Source: Hymenobacter terrenus (GTDB lineage: Bacteria > Bacteroidota > Bacteroidia > Cytophagales > Hymenobacteraceae). From it: a stretch of 64,000 nucleotides of DNA. The DNA lies in the NCBI RefSeq assembly GCF_000972495.1, contig NZ_LATM01000014.1:62001-126000 (forward strand). The letters run 5' to 3'. The stretch's first letter is position 1. Each line of letters opens with the position of its first letter. The notes under the pieces are model-generated. The model did no database searches and was not told the origin of the DNA. It worked only from the letters and a program-made list of their open reading frames with translations. Position numbers and translations under genes: made by a program. This document shows, piece by piece, positions 35,475-44,947 of this stretch.

Positions 35475-36161
35475 AAGAAACGGTAATAGCGGTGCGACGA
35501 TGGTTTTATTGGCTTGGCCAGTGGGCATGGCAAAGCCCAGTCTGGCCTCATAGCCATAGCGATAAAGGAGAGCAGTAGAGAAAAATCGGGGAATAAAATG
35601 TCGATTCCTCGGCCGGTGACCGACCAGCGGCGAGCCTCTTGCGGGAGGCCACCACCGGTCACCGAATCTGAGTGACGTACAAGGAGCGAGCAGTCTATTT
35701 GAACGGGAATACTTCGCGACTTTCGGAACGTTACAGCCGACGCGATTTTTTTTCGTCAGCAGCAGTTTAGACCTCTCACAGCAATCCCGAAGTCGGTGTC
35801 CTGAAGCGTCCTCGTGAGGTATCTAAGCCAGTTCTACGACTTGGATAAGCAGCTCTACGGTGATTGCTACTGCATGATGAAACGCTGCGGGGACGTGTTC
35901 TATTGGGCCCAACTGTGGCTATTATCCGCACGCCTTAGTAGTCCTTGTTGCGGGTGCTTTTGGCTCAGCAATGCGGGCAAAACAAATTGATAATTACGAG
36001 GGAATTAGAGATTTACGGCGTCCGTACGAACAACGCTTTACCTATCAGGCCGTATGGTTAACCATCTGCTACCCAATATAGTATTGATGAGCTTATAGCT
36101 ACAAAGCCAGATATCAAGCCAAACACCAACAACCCTTTCCACCCTTTTTCCAACCTTATTT
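35475..36161. other. long intergenic region with one palindromic repeat
   Basis: About 690 bases upstream of divergent genes. It contains the palindrome 35614-35664 and a short open stretch around 35817-35990 with aromatic residues that matches nothing recognised. No convincing gene. Confidence 0.5.
35614..35664. repeat. nested palindromic element (CGGTGACCG...CGGTCACCG)
   Basis: Outer arms CGGTGACCG (35614-35622) and CGGTCACCG (35656-35664) enclose an inner hairpin GCCTC (35634-35638) / GAGGC (35645-35649). The nested fold in the leader region of the outer-membrane protein gene could be a structured 5' UTR or a REP-type repeat; a REP is more likely given the other such repeats here. Confidence 0.5.
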
Positions 36162-36932
36162 ATGGCAACAAAAAAATCGCATGTGGCCGCCGGTTTATAC
36201 GGTGATGCCCACACGCCCGCCACCGGTTTTGCCAACGTGAATGTGGGCACTACCGAACGAATTATATCGGCTGCTGGTGGCGCGCTCCTGACGTACTATG
36301 GCCTGCGTGAGCGTCAGGCCTCGAAGCCGCTCGGCCTGGGATTGGCAGCGTTGGGAACCTGCCTGATTTTGCGCGGGGCCAGCGGTTATTGCCCCGTCAA
36401 CCAGCTCGTGGGGCGTGATTCGGCACAACACTCCCCTTCTAAAGCCATCAAAATCGTGCAGACGTTCACCATCAACCGTCCTGTGGCGGAGGTGTACGGC
36501 TTCTGGCGGCGCCTGGAGAACCTGCCTCAGTTCATGCAGCACATCGAAAGCGTGGAGCAGCTCGACGAGCGCCGCTCGCACTGGAAGGCCAATATCCCCG
36601 GCGGTCTGCTCAACGTGGAGTGGGAAGCCGAAATCGTCAACGACGAACCCAACCTTTTGCTCGCTTGGCAGTCGCTACCCGGCTCGGAGGTAGATAACGC
36701 TGGTGAAGTCCGTTTTCTGGAGGCCCCGGGCGACAAAGGCACCGAGGTACAGGCCGTTATCCATTACCGCGCACCGGCTGGTGCGCTGGGCCACGGCGTG
36801 GCCCAGCTACTCAATCCGGCCCTGGAAGAAATGGTGCGTTCTGACTTACGCCGCTTCAAGCAGTTGATGGAGGCCGGCGAGATTACCACCATCGCCGGCC
36901 AGCCTTCGGGCCGCGGCCGCGACAAAGGGTAG
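36162..36932 (+). CDS. SRPBCC family protein with N-terminal DUF2892-like membrane domain
   Basis: The 256-residue protein begins with a DUF2892/YgaP-type two-helix membrane region (about 25-90: VGTTERIISAAGGALLTYYG, GLAALGTCLILRGASGYCPV). It is followed by a START/SRPBCC ligand-binding domain (about 100-245: FTINRPVAEVYGFWRRLENL, PQFMQHIESVEQLDERRSHW, EMVRSDLRRFKQLMEAGEI). This two-part design is common in Bacteroidota and Proteobacteria. The ligand is unknown. It precedes the alcohol dehydrogenase gene by 76 bases on the same strand and the two are probably cotranscribed. Confidence 0.9.
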   Translation: MATKKSHVAAGLYGDAHTPATGFANVNVGTTERIISAAGGALLTYYGLRERQASKPLGLGLAALGTCLILRGASGYCPVNQLVGRDSAQHSPSKAIKIVQTFTINRPVAEVYGFWRRLENLPQFMQHIESVEQLDERRSHWKANIPGGLLNVEWEAEIVNDEPNLLLAWQSLPGSEVDNAGEVRFLEAPGDKGTEVQAVIHYRAPAGALGHGVAQLLNPALEEMVRSDLRRFKQLMEAGEITTIAGQPSGRGRDKG

Positions 36933-37008
36933 ACATCGTCCCGACGGGGGCACCTCTCCCCGGACCCCTCTCCTCAATACAGTTTCAAACTTCTAATAAT
37001 CAGAATCT

Positions 37009-38178
37009 ATGAAAGCATTATGCTGGGTGGGAACCAACCACCTGAATGTCGAAAAAGTACCCGACCCTGAAATTATTAATCCGCGCGACGCCATTGTGCG
37101 CGTGGTGCTCTCCTCCGTCTGCGGCTCCGATTTGCACTTGCTTGACGGCTATGTGCCCAGCATGCGCGAGGGCGACATTATTGGCCACGAGTTTATGGGC
37201 GAAGTGGTGGAAGTTGGGCGAGAGGTGAAGAAGTTTCGGAAGGGCGACCGGGTGGTTGTCGGGTCGGTGCTGGGGTGCGGGGGCTGTTGGTTCTGCGAGA
37301 ACCAGGCTTGGTCGCACTGCGACAACAGCAATGCCCACGCCGCGCTGGCGGAGAAAGCCTATGGCTACCCCACAGCGGGTATTTTTGGCTACTCGCACGC
37401 TTTCGGGGGCTACGCCGGCAGCCACGCCGATTTTATCCGCGTGCCCTTTGCCGATAACGGCATGTTTAAGATTCCCGAAGGCGTGAAGGATGAGGCGGCG
37501 CTTTTTGTGTCGGACGCCTTCCCGACCGGTTTCATGGCGGCCGACATGGCCGACATCGCGCCCGGCGACGTGGTGGCCGTGTGGGGCTGCGGCGGGGTTG
37601 GGCAAATGGCTATCCGCAGTGCTTTTTTGCTGGGGGCCAGCCGCGTTATTGCCATCGACCGCTTCCCGGAACGGCTGGCCATGGCCCGCACCCACGGCCG
37701 AGCCGAAACGCTCAACTACGAAGAAGTCGACATTCTGGAGGCGCTGAAGGAAATGACCGGCGGCCGGGGCCCTGACCGCTGCATCGACGCCGTGGGCATG
37801 GAGGCCCACACGCCCGGCCTCGAACATTACTATGATTTGATTAAGCAGCAAATCAAGCTCGAAACCGACCGGCCGGCCGTGTTGCGCCAGGCCATCATGG
37901 CGTGTCGGAAAGGCGGCACGCTTTCCATCGTGGGTGTGTACGGCGGCTTCATCGACAAATTCCCGATGGGCGCGGCCATGAACAAAGGTCTTACCTTCAA
38001 GATGGGCCAGATGCACGCCCAGAAGTACATGCCGCGCCTGCTCGACTACGTGCAAAACGGCGATGTCGACCCGGCCTACATCCTCACCCACCGCTGGCCC
38101 TTGGAGCGCGGCGCCGAAGGCTACCAGATGTTCAAGCAAAAAACCGACGAGTGCGTGCGGGTGGTGTTCGCACCGTGA
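37009..38178 (+). CDS. zinc-dependent alcohol dehydrogenase (MDR superfamily)
   Basis: NAD(P)-dependent medium-chain dehydrogenase of 389 residues. Catalytic zinc ligands: Cys in SVCGSDLHLLDG (about 38), His-Glu in IGHEFMGEVVEVG (about 61). A structural-zinc-like cysteine cluster appears in GCGGCWFCENQAWSHC (about 89-104). The Rossmann motif is WGCGGVGQMAIRSA (about 189) with DRFP after beta2. The pattern matches the subfamily related to glutathione-independent formaldehyde dehydrogenase (AGSHADFIRVPFADNG, FPTGFMAADMA). Genes of this subfamily often sit beside SRPBCC/DUF2892 genes, as here. Substrate not determined. Followed by an inverted repeat and a terminator. Confidence 0.92.
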   Translation: MKALCWVGTNHLNVEKVPDPEIINPRDAIVRVVLSSVCGSDLHLLDGYVPSMREGDIIGHEFMGEVVEVGREVKKFRKGDRVVVGSVLGCGGCWFCENQAWSHCDNSNAHAALAEKAYGYPTAGIFGYSHAFGGYAGSHADFIRVPFADNGMFKIPEGVKDEAALFVSDAFPTGFMAADMADIAPGDVVAVWGCGGVGQMAIRSAFLLGASRVIAIDRFPERLAMARTHGRAETLNYEEVDILEALKEMTGGRGPDRCIDAVGMEAHTPGLEHYYDLIKQQIKLETDRPAVLRQAIMACRKGGTLSIVGVYGGFIDKFPMGAAMNKGLTFKMGQMHAQKYMPRLLDYVQNGDVDPAYILTHRWPLERGAEGYQMFKQKTDECVRVVFAP

Positions 38179-38278
38179 CCCCACCCCCGTCCCCTCCCCT
38201 CCGGGAGAGGGGTGCGTTCTGACAACGTTAGCAGTCGTCTGGCGCCCCTCTCCCGGAGGGGAGGGGATGGGGATGGGG
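38179..38278. repeat. C-run/G-run inverted repeat pair after the dehydrogenase gene
   Basis: Left arm 38179-38215 and right arm 38243-38278 are near-perfect reverse complements with core CTCCGGGAGAGG. Same design as 11208-11370; likely the same dispersed repeat family. Confidence 0.7.
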
Positions 38279-38287
38279 TTTCCCTTA

Positions 38288-38331
38288 AAATAAGTCAGCC
38301 CCAGCCTCCCCAGGCTGGGGCTGACTTATTT
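38288..38331. terminator. 20-bp perfect hairpin terminator
   Basis: Arms 38288-38307 and 38312-38331 are perfect reverse complements with a CCCC loop, A-rich left end and TTATTTT right end. It terminates the SRPBCC/dehydrogenase unit. Confidence 0.9.
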
Positions 38332-38495
38332 TCAGAAACGCTGTAAACATGCTTGGAGTGGATTAAGCCTTGCAATGGAGCTGACTCAGGTTTCTTAGCG
38401 TGTTGAATAGAGGTTCTTTTACATCAACTTGACAAAAAGTTATGCATTTCGGGTGGGGGCGGCATCGGACTATCAGTCCTAATGCCCTCCTGCCT

Positions 38496-41400
38496 ATGCG
38501 CCCGTTACTACTCGTACTCGTCTTTTCGCTCCTTTCCCACTCCCTCCGGGCGCAGCAGCGCCTGACGGAAGCCCGCCAACGGAGCTACCTCACCAAAGTG
38601 TTCCGGCTGACGGAGCAGCAGACCCGCCACCTTTATGAGCATGGCTTACAGTCGGCGCGGCCGGAATTCTTTACGCAGGTCGTCGATTCTTTTCCCACCG
38701 ATGAGGCCCGGCCCCGCGCCTTGCCGCTGGGCTACTACCTGAAAGCCCATACCCAGGGCCCAAACTTGGTGTACGAGTTGCTCGCCAAAACCGACCGTGA
38801 AGTTCTGGTAGTAGACAATCAGGTGGATTTGACCCTGGTGGTACGTGACTCGCTGGGGCAGCTGCTGGCCGATGCGCAAGTGGCGCTGGCGGGTCAGCCT
38901 TTGCTCTTCGACCCGGCTACGCAGAGCTACTGGCGGGCGGGGGGCGGCCGGGCGGGGTTGGTGGCCGTCACACAGCAGGGGCGCACCACGTTTCACCCCC
39001 TGATGCAGACGTTTCCGTTCCCTGACCAACCTATTCGGCCCCGGGGCCACTGGCTGCGGCGGGCCAGTGGGCGCGTGGTCTATGGCTTTCCGCTGGGCTA
39101 CCTATCGCGGCCCATGCGGCAGCTGGTCAACGACCTGCGCCATCCGGCCTATGCCTCGACGGGCCTGGTTGGCCTGCTTCGCTCCATATTCAACGAGGAC
39201 GTGCGGGAGGAACGCCAAAACCGGCGCCAAAACCAAGCCCAACCGCCCAGTCGCTGGGCCAACTACGTGGCCACGAGCCAGCCGCGCTACCGCCCCACCG
39301 GCGACACCCTACGCCTGAAAGCGCGGGTACTGCGCCAGAAAAACGGCCGGCCCTACCGCCGGCCCCTCACCCTGTGGCTGGGGGCGGGCCTTGACGAGGG
39401 TATTGGCAAACGCATTGCCACGCTGCCTCCTACCCGGCCGGGCAGCTACCAATACACCCTGCCCCTGACCGATACGCTGGGCCTGCGGCCGGACACCTAC
39501 GTGGGCTTCCGCCTGAAAGACCGGCACGACAACACACTGGCCAGCGGGCAGTTTCGGCTGGAAGATTACGAACTCAAAAACAGCCACTATACCCTGCGGG
39601 TGGCCGAAAAAACCCAGCGACGCGGGCAGCGCCAGGCCGTATTTGTGCGCGGCACTGATGCCAACGACCTCAACCTGCTCGACGCCCGGCTGCGGCTGAG
39701 CCTCACGCCGGCCGGGACGCCGGGCGTGCTGCCGCGTCGGCAGGTGTTCATGCCTGATACGCTTTGGACCCATAGCCAACCGCTGGAGGCGCTGGGCGAA
39801 ACCCGACTCGACGTGCCCGAAACCGCCCTGCCCGACGTCGACTTTAGCTACCAGGTGCTGGCCCGCCTGCTCACGTCGGACAACGAACGCCGCATCCAAA
39901 CGACCAGCGTGGACTTTCGCCACGACCCCAGCGAGTTGCACCTGGAACTGCGCGACGACTCGGTATACCTGGAATACCGCCACCTGGGCAAGTCTCAGGC
40001 ACACGCCGCCACGCTCAATATCTCCTCGGCCCGGGAGGTGGGCAGCGGCGGGCTATTTCGGGGGCCGGTGCAGCTGCCTTGCGCGCTGCGGGTGGCAGCG
40101 CAGGCAGATTATTATGATTTGTGCGACGAGCAAGGGCACCAGGCTCGACTGGAAATTGATGAGACCAACGCCAACCTGACCCTACTTTCCGATCGCCCCG
40201 CCGACTCGCTGGTGCTGGCCGTGGCCAACCCGCGGCGGCTGGCCTTCTGGTACTACGTGTACCAGGGCAGCCGCTTGCGCTACCGTGGCTACAGTACCAC
40301 CTTGCGCCTGGCAATACCCCACGCCGGCCCCGAGCCATGGTTTGCCTCCCTTCACTATTGGTGGGGCGAGCAGCTGCGCTCGGCCGAGTTCACCATGGCC
40401 CGGCCCGCACCCCAGCTGCTCATCAATGCCGAGCAGCCAGCCGTGGCGTATCCGGGCCAGAAAATCCGCCTGCGCTTCGCTGTGACGGATGAACAGGGCC
40501 GGCCTGTGCCCAACGCCGACCTGACGAGCTACGCCTACACCAGCAAGTTTGACCAGCCCGCCGCGCCGGTGCTGCCGGTGCTGCGGACGGCCCTGCCGGT
40601 ACTGGGGCGGCAGTCGCTCCGCCGCTTCAAGCTGGCGGATGAATTCACCAACAACCCCACGCGCCACCTCTTGCGCTGGGCCCACTGGCGCCACGTGCTG
40701 GCCCTGGACTCGCTGACCTTTTACCAGTTCTTGTACCCGGAGAGCGGGTTTTTCCACGAGTACCGGCCCGCACCGGGCGGGCTGACGCAAGTCGCGGTAT
40801 TCGTGGTCGACTCGGGCCAGGTGCAGCCCCCGATAGCGGTGTACGTAGACGGCCAGCCCGGCTACATCCACGACGTGAATCAGGGCGACCCCTACAGCGT
40901 GGTGGCGGACAGCGGCTTTCATACGCTGAGTGTACGCACGGCTACACGCCTCGTCACGCTCCGCGATGTGTACCTGCGCCCGCTGCACAAGCTCACGCTC
41001 AGCATCGATGTGAACCACCCCTGCAAAGAGCTCAGCGTGGAGAAGCGCCCGCTCAACCTCTCGACCACTGAGCTACTCGGCCTGCGCCGCTCGTTGGTAG
41101 TATTGGATAACAACCTATTGGAAACGAGTACGCTACGGCAAGGCTTGGTGCTGCATCCCGTCAAGCGGAATTACTTTGGCAGTTTCATCAGTGGCCCCTT
41201 CCGGCCCGATTCGGTGCTGTTGCGCGATGCCTACGGGTTCCGGCGCAAGTTTCTATTTGAGCCGCTGTTCCGGTATTCGTTTGGGAAGAACCTGTTGAAG
41301 ATGCAGTGCATGGATGACAGCGAACTGGGACAGCTCAATGGCACCAATAGCTACAATCCATTAGCTTTAGATGGCTTCGCTTACACCGAAGCTGATTTCA

Positions 41401-44400
41401 AGCGCCGGCCGCAGTGGGCCGCTGCCGCCACCCCAGATTACCTCGAGGCCCCACTCGATGCGCCCCGCCTCACGCCCGCCGGTCAGGGCCGCCTGGAGCT
41501 GCGCCGCCCACTACGGCCAGCCAATGCCGGGCCGGCTTACCAGGAACTGCCGGATTTGCGCTACGTGCTGCTCACCCGCCCCGACCAACCCAAATTCCTG
41601 CGCCTGGACCAGTGCGATAGAATAGTACACGCCCTGCCGCCCGGCCGCTACCGCGTAGCCGTGCTGCTGGCCGATAGTTCCTGCCTGGCCCCGGCCGAGG
41701 ACGTTATCATCAACCCCAATGGCCAGACGTATTACCAACTACGCCTTACGGACCGGGTTCCGGCGGGCCGGCTCAGCCGCCGCATCAATCAGCTGCTGTG
41801 GACCCGCCGCCCCCACAAGAACCCCGTTATGCTGGACAACAGCGTGCCCGCGCGGCGCGAAACCCGGGTAGAGATGCCCAGCACTCCCCAGCCCGGCTGG
41901 CGCACAGTGCGCGGGCAAGTAATCGATTTTGCAAGCGAGGAAGGCCTGCCCGGCGTGACGGTGCTGCTCAAAGGAACCACCGTGGGTACGTCTACGAATG
42001 CCGACGGCAGCTTCTCGCTTCAGGTACCACCCACTGGGTCCAGGACTCTCACTTTCAGCAGCGTTGGGTACGTGACGCAGCAAGTGACGGTGCGCGGACA
42101 GGCGGTGCTTAGCATTGCTTTACATACCGACACCAAGCAGTTGAGTGAGGTGGTTGTGACAGGCTATGGCATTCAACGCGAACGAGCTTCACTGGCCTAC
42201 TCGGTTGCCTCGGTAACGACTAATTCCCTGCAAGGCAAGGTAGCCGGCGTACGAATTACCAGCACCCAGCCGGAGGCGGGAACGCGGATAATGATTCGCG
42301 GTGTAGCGTCGTCCAATGGCGGTGCCCAGCCCTTGATTATCCTCGATGGGCTGCCCTTCAATGGCCTCAGCACTGACATTGACCCAGCCACTATCCTCAG
42401 TATCAACCTAGTGAAAGACGCTCAGGCTACTGCGCTCTACGGCAGCTTGGCGACCAACGGCGTGCTGCTGATTACCACGAAGGCCACTACCGATGCCAAC
42501 TTGCCCGGCCACGACCCGCGCTTGGCCCTGCGCCACCGTTTTAGCGACTACGCCTGGTGGCGGCCTCTGCTCCTGACCGACGCCCGCGGCCAGGCTAGCA
42601 CCGACGTGACCTTACCCGACGACGTGACCAGCTGGAACAGCTTCGTGCTGGCTTCTGACGACCACGGCCGGCTGGGCCACGCCACCGGCAACCTGCGGTC
42701 CTTCAAGCAGCTGCGGGCGGAGCTGGCCACACCCCGCTTTCTACTGGCCGGCGACCGCACCCAATTGCTGGGCAAAAGCCTGAACTACGGCTTCGACACG
42801 GCCCAGGTGACGACCACCTTCCGCGCAGGAACGCAGGTGCTGCGCTCGCAGGCCCGGCAAGTCCGCCCGATGACGCTGGACACCCTCACCTTCGCAGCCC
42901 CGGCCGCCGCCGCGCCCGATTCCGTGACGCTCAGCTTTGCCCTGGCCCAGCCCAACGGCTATCAGGACGGGGAACAGCGCAGCATCCCGCTACTGCCGGT
43001 CGGCACGCGGGAGCAGGTGGGCACCTTCGCCACCGTCACCGCGGCTGATACTACTTTGCAATTGCCCATCAACCCGGCGCTGGGCGAAGTCACGGTGCGC
43101 CTGGAGAGCGACGCCCTGCCCCTGCTGCTATCCGAAATTGAGCACCTGCAGCGCTATGCTTACCTCTGCAACGAGCAGGCCGCATCCAAGCTCAAGGCGC
43201 TGTTGCTGGAACGGCGCATTCGGGAGGTTCAGCAACAGCCGTTTAAGGGCGACCGAGCTGTGAGCTTCCTTATTCGCAAGCTACTGGCGGGCCGTCACCA
43301 GCCCGAAAACCTGCTGTGGGGCACCTGGCCAAAATCAGAAGTGAGCCCCTGGGCCACCACGCACGTTGTGCAAGCCCTACTGGAAGCCGAAAAAGCCGGC
43401 TATAAAGTTAAATTTGACCGAACGCCGGTTCAAACCTATCTGCTGCGCGAGTTGGACAACCATTTTAGCGATGCGGCCGTGGCCGCCACCCTCCAGGGCC
43501 GCTCTTACAATTACTACGGCTACTACCGCTCGCCCGACGACGTCATCCGCCTGCTCGACCTGCTGCACCAGCTGGGCGCGCCGGTTGATTTTGTCACCTA
43601 TCTCGCTCGCTTCGACCGCCTCCAGACCGGCCGTCAGCCCCTTGACCGCTACCTGGCGCTGGTGGGCCTGCGCCAGCGGCTGGGCCTGCCCTTCCAGCTT
43701 GATACGCTGCGGCGCTACCGGCTGCGCACCCAGCTTGGCGGGGTGTTTTATGGTGACACGCTGCACGCCTCCTCCTACTATGGCTACCTGCTGCGCGACA
43801 AAGTGGGCACCACGCTACTGGCATACCGAGTGCTGCGGGCTGTGGGCGGCCATGAGGCCGAGCTGGTCCGCCTGCGTGCTGGCCTGCTCAACCTGCGCCA
43901 GGGTGGCCACTGGACCAGCACCTACGAAGCCGCCGAAATCCTTGAAACCATCGGTCCCGACCTGTTCGTGTTGGGCCAGGCCACGTTTGCGCGGGCCAGC
44001 CTCAGCGGCAGCCTGAACCAAACGGTCACGCAGTTTCCCTTCACCACCAAACTGGCCGCTACCGCCGGACCACTCACCCTGCGCAAGGAAGGCCTGCTGC
44101 CGCTCTACGCCACCGCCTACCAAAGCCACTGGAACCCAGCGCCGGCACCCGTCACGGCCGCCTTTGCGGTGCGCACCGCGCTGGCCGGGCAAACCGGCAC
44201 CCGCGTGGTACTGCGGGCTGGCCAGCCAGCCGAGCTGCTGGTGACGGTCGACGTGAAAACCGAGGCGCGCTATGTGCTGCTCGAAGTGCCCATCCCGGCC
44301 GGCTGCTCCTACGGCGAGCCCGCCACGCCCAACCACCTCGAAGCCCACCGCGAGTACCTGCGCCACCAGACCGGCATCTTTCTCGACCGCCTGCCCATCG

Positions 44401-44534
44401 GCCGACACCAGTTTCGCATTGCATTGCAGCCCCGGTTTCGGGGGGTGTACACCATGAACCCAGCCAAAGCGGAGCTGGTGTATTTCCCCACGAAGTTCGG
44501 GCGCTCAGCCAGCAAACGGGCCGTTGTGCAGTAA
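38496..44534 (+). CDS. alpha-2-macroglobulin-like exported protein with inserted SusC-type plug
   Basis: From ATG 38496 (start of the signal peptide MRPLLLVLVFSLLSHSLRAQ; 38442 is less likely) the protein has 2012 residues. Residues about 100-1130 are macroglobulin-type beta-sandwich and linker regions. About 1135-1215 is a carboxypeptidase-regulatory-like domain (GLPGVTVLLKGTTVGTSTNA) and about 1215-1328 a SusC-type TonB plug (LSEVVVTGYG, IMIRGVASSNGGAQPLIILD, KDAQATALYGSLATNGVLLI). About 1345-1440 is the A2M domain (DYAWWRPLLLTDARGQAST, PDDVTSWNSFVLAS). The helical thioester domain follows, with CNEQ at Cys1558 fitting the CxEQ thioester motif, and then the receptor-binding-like end. No barrel follows the plug. 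A protease-trap role is inferred from family; what the plug does is unknown. Confidence 0.87.
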   Translation: MRPLLLVLVFSLLSHSLRAQQRLTEARQRSYLTKVFRLTEQQTRHLYEHGLQSARPEFFTQVVDSFPTDEARPRALPLGYYLKAHTQGPNLVYELLAKTDREVLVVDNQVDLTLVVRDSLGQLLADAQVALAGQPLLFDPATQSYWRAGGGRAGLVAVTQQGRTTFHPLMQTFPFPDQPIRPRGHWLRRASGRVVYGFPLGYLSRPMRQLVNDLRHPAYASTGLVGLLRSIFNEDVREERQNRRQNQAQPPSRWANYVATSQPRYRPTGDTLRLKARVLRQKNGRPYRRPLTLWLGAGLDEGIGKRIATLPPTRPGSYQYTLPLTDTLGLRPDTYVGFRLKDRHDNTLASGQFRLEDYELKNSHYTLRVAEKTQRRGQRQAVFVRGTDANDLNLLDARLRLSLTPAGTPGVLPRRQVFMPDTLWTHSQPLEALGETRLDVPETALPDVDFSYQVLARLLTSDNERRIQTTSVDFRHDPSELHLELRDDSVYLEYRHLGKSQAHAATLNISSAREVGSGGLFRGPVQLPCALRVAAQADYYDLCDEQGHQARLEIDETNANLTLLSDRPADSLVLAVANPRRLAFWYYVYQGSRLRYRGYSTTLRLAIPHAGPEPWFASLHYWWGEQLRSAEFTMARPAPQLLINAEQPAVAYPGQKIRLRFAVTDEQGRPVPNADLTSYAYTSKFDQPAAPVLPVLRTALPVLGRQSLRRFKLADEFTNNPTRHLLRWAHWRHVLALDSLTFYQFLYPESGFFHEYRPAPGGLTQVAVFVVDSGQVQPPIAVYVDGQPGYIHDVNQGDPYSVVADSGFHTLSVRTATRLVTLRDVYLRPLHKLTLSIDVNHPCKELSVEKRPLNLSTTELLGLRRSLVVLDNNLLETSTLRQGLVLHPVKRNYFGSFISGPFRPDSVLLRDAYGFRRKFLFEPLFRYSFGKNLLKMQCMDDSELGQLNGTNSYNPLALDGFAYTEADFKRRPQWAAAATPDYLEAPLDAPRLTPAGQGRLELRRPLRPANAGPAYQELPDLRYVLLTRPDQPKFLRLDQCDRIVHALPPGRYRVAVLLADSSCLAPAEDVIINPNGQTYYQLRLTDRVPAGRLSRRINQLLWTRRPHKNPVMLDNSVPARRETRVEMPSTPQPGWRTVRGQVIDFASEEGLPGVTVLLKGTTVGTSTNADGSFSLQVPPTGSRTLTFSSVGYVTQQVTVRGQAVLSIALHTDTKQLSEVVVTGYGIQRERASLAYSVASVTTNSLQGKVAGVRITSTQPEAGTRIMIRGVASSNGGAQPLIILDGLPFNGLSTDIDPATILSINLVKDAQATALYGSLATNGVLLITTKATTDANLPGHDPRLALRHRFSDYAWWRPLLLTDARGQASTDVTLPDDVTSWNSFVLASDDHGRLGHATGNLRSFKQLRAELATPRFLLAGDRTQLLGKSLNYGFDTAQVTTTFRAGTQVLRSQARQVRPMTLDTLTFAAPAAAAPDSVTLSFALAQPNGYQDGEQRSIPLLPVGTREQVGTFATVTAADTTLQLPINPALGEVTVRLESDALPLLLSEIEHLQRYAYLCNEQAASKLKALLLERRIREVQQQPFKGDRAVSFLIRKLLAGRHQPENLLWGTWPKSEVSPWATTHVVQALLEAEKAGYKVKFDRTPVQTYLLRELDNHFSDAAVAATLQGRSYNYYGYYRSPDDVIRLLDLLHQLGAPVDFVTYLARFDRLQTGRQPLDRYLALVGLRQRLGLPFQLDTLRRYRLRTQLGGVFYGDTLHASSYYGYLLRDKVGTTLLAYRVLRAVGGHEAELVRLRAGLLNLRQGGHWTSTYEAAEILETIGPDLFVLGQATFARASLSGSLNQTVTQFPFTTKLAATAGPLTLRKEGLLPLYATAYQSHWNPAPAPVTAAFAVRTALAGQTGTRVVLRAGQPAELLVTVDVKTEARYVLLEVPIPAGCSYGEPATPNHLEAHREYLRHQTGIFLDRLPIGRHQFRIALQPRFRGVYTMNPAKAELVYFPTKFGRSASKRAVVQ

Positions 44535-44713
44535 GCAATGCCGCCCGCAAAACAGGCCGCCCCCCCCGCCCGATTCATCGTTTAATTTGGATAAGCTGAG
44601 GTCATTAAAGCTTAAAAATAAGACAACTTGCTATTGTGGCCGCCACAGTGGTTATTGCCGTTGAGAGTGTGAACACCAGCTGCTGGCAAAGCTGAGGAAA
44701 CCCCAGAGACATA

Positions 44714-44747
44714 AAAAAATCCCCGGTGGGGCGGCCGGGGATTTTTT
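44714..44747. terminator. rho-independent terminator
   Basis: AAAAAATCCCCGG (44714-44726) pairs perfectly with CCGGGGATTTTTT (44735-44747). It is 179 bases after the macroglobulin stop and also fits the minus-strand fragment ending at 44774. Confidence 0.88.
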
Positions 44748-44773
44748 GCGTGTAATGCTCCCATTACCGCGCA

Positions 44774-44854
44774 TTACTTTTTACTCAGGCGTACGCTCAG
44801 CAAAGGAATAGTGTACTGCAATTCGGCGAAATTAACCGCGCCGTCTTTTTGCAT
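44774..44854 (-). pseudogene. possible 3' stump of a lost gene
   Basis: Minus-strand 26-codon stretch MQKDGAVNFAELQYTIPLLS-VRLSKK ending at TAA 44774-44776, with a perfect terminator 27 bases further on. The sequence reads like the final segment of a larger protein, but the family is not recognised and nothing coherent lies upstream. Confidence 0.3.
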
Positions 44855-44947
44855 CTGTATCCTGCAAACCCGAACGCACAACCGCAACAACTACGATGGA
44901 GAGTGATGATAAATAAAAATACTCTGGCTCGTCCGTTTTGAGGACTA

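Noticed and set aside
37018..38184. 388-codon minus-strand open frame across the alcohol dehydrogenase gene
   Set aside because: It is the antisense shadow of a GC-rich gene; its product is His/Arg/Val-rich with no family likeness, while the plus strand has complete zinc and NAD motifs.
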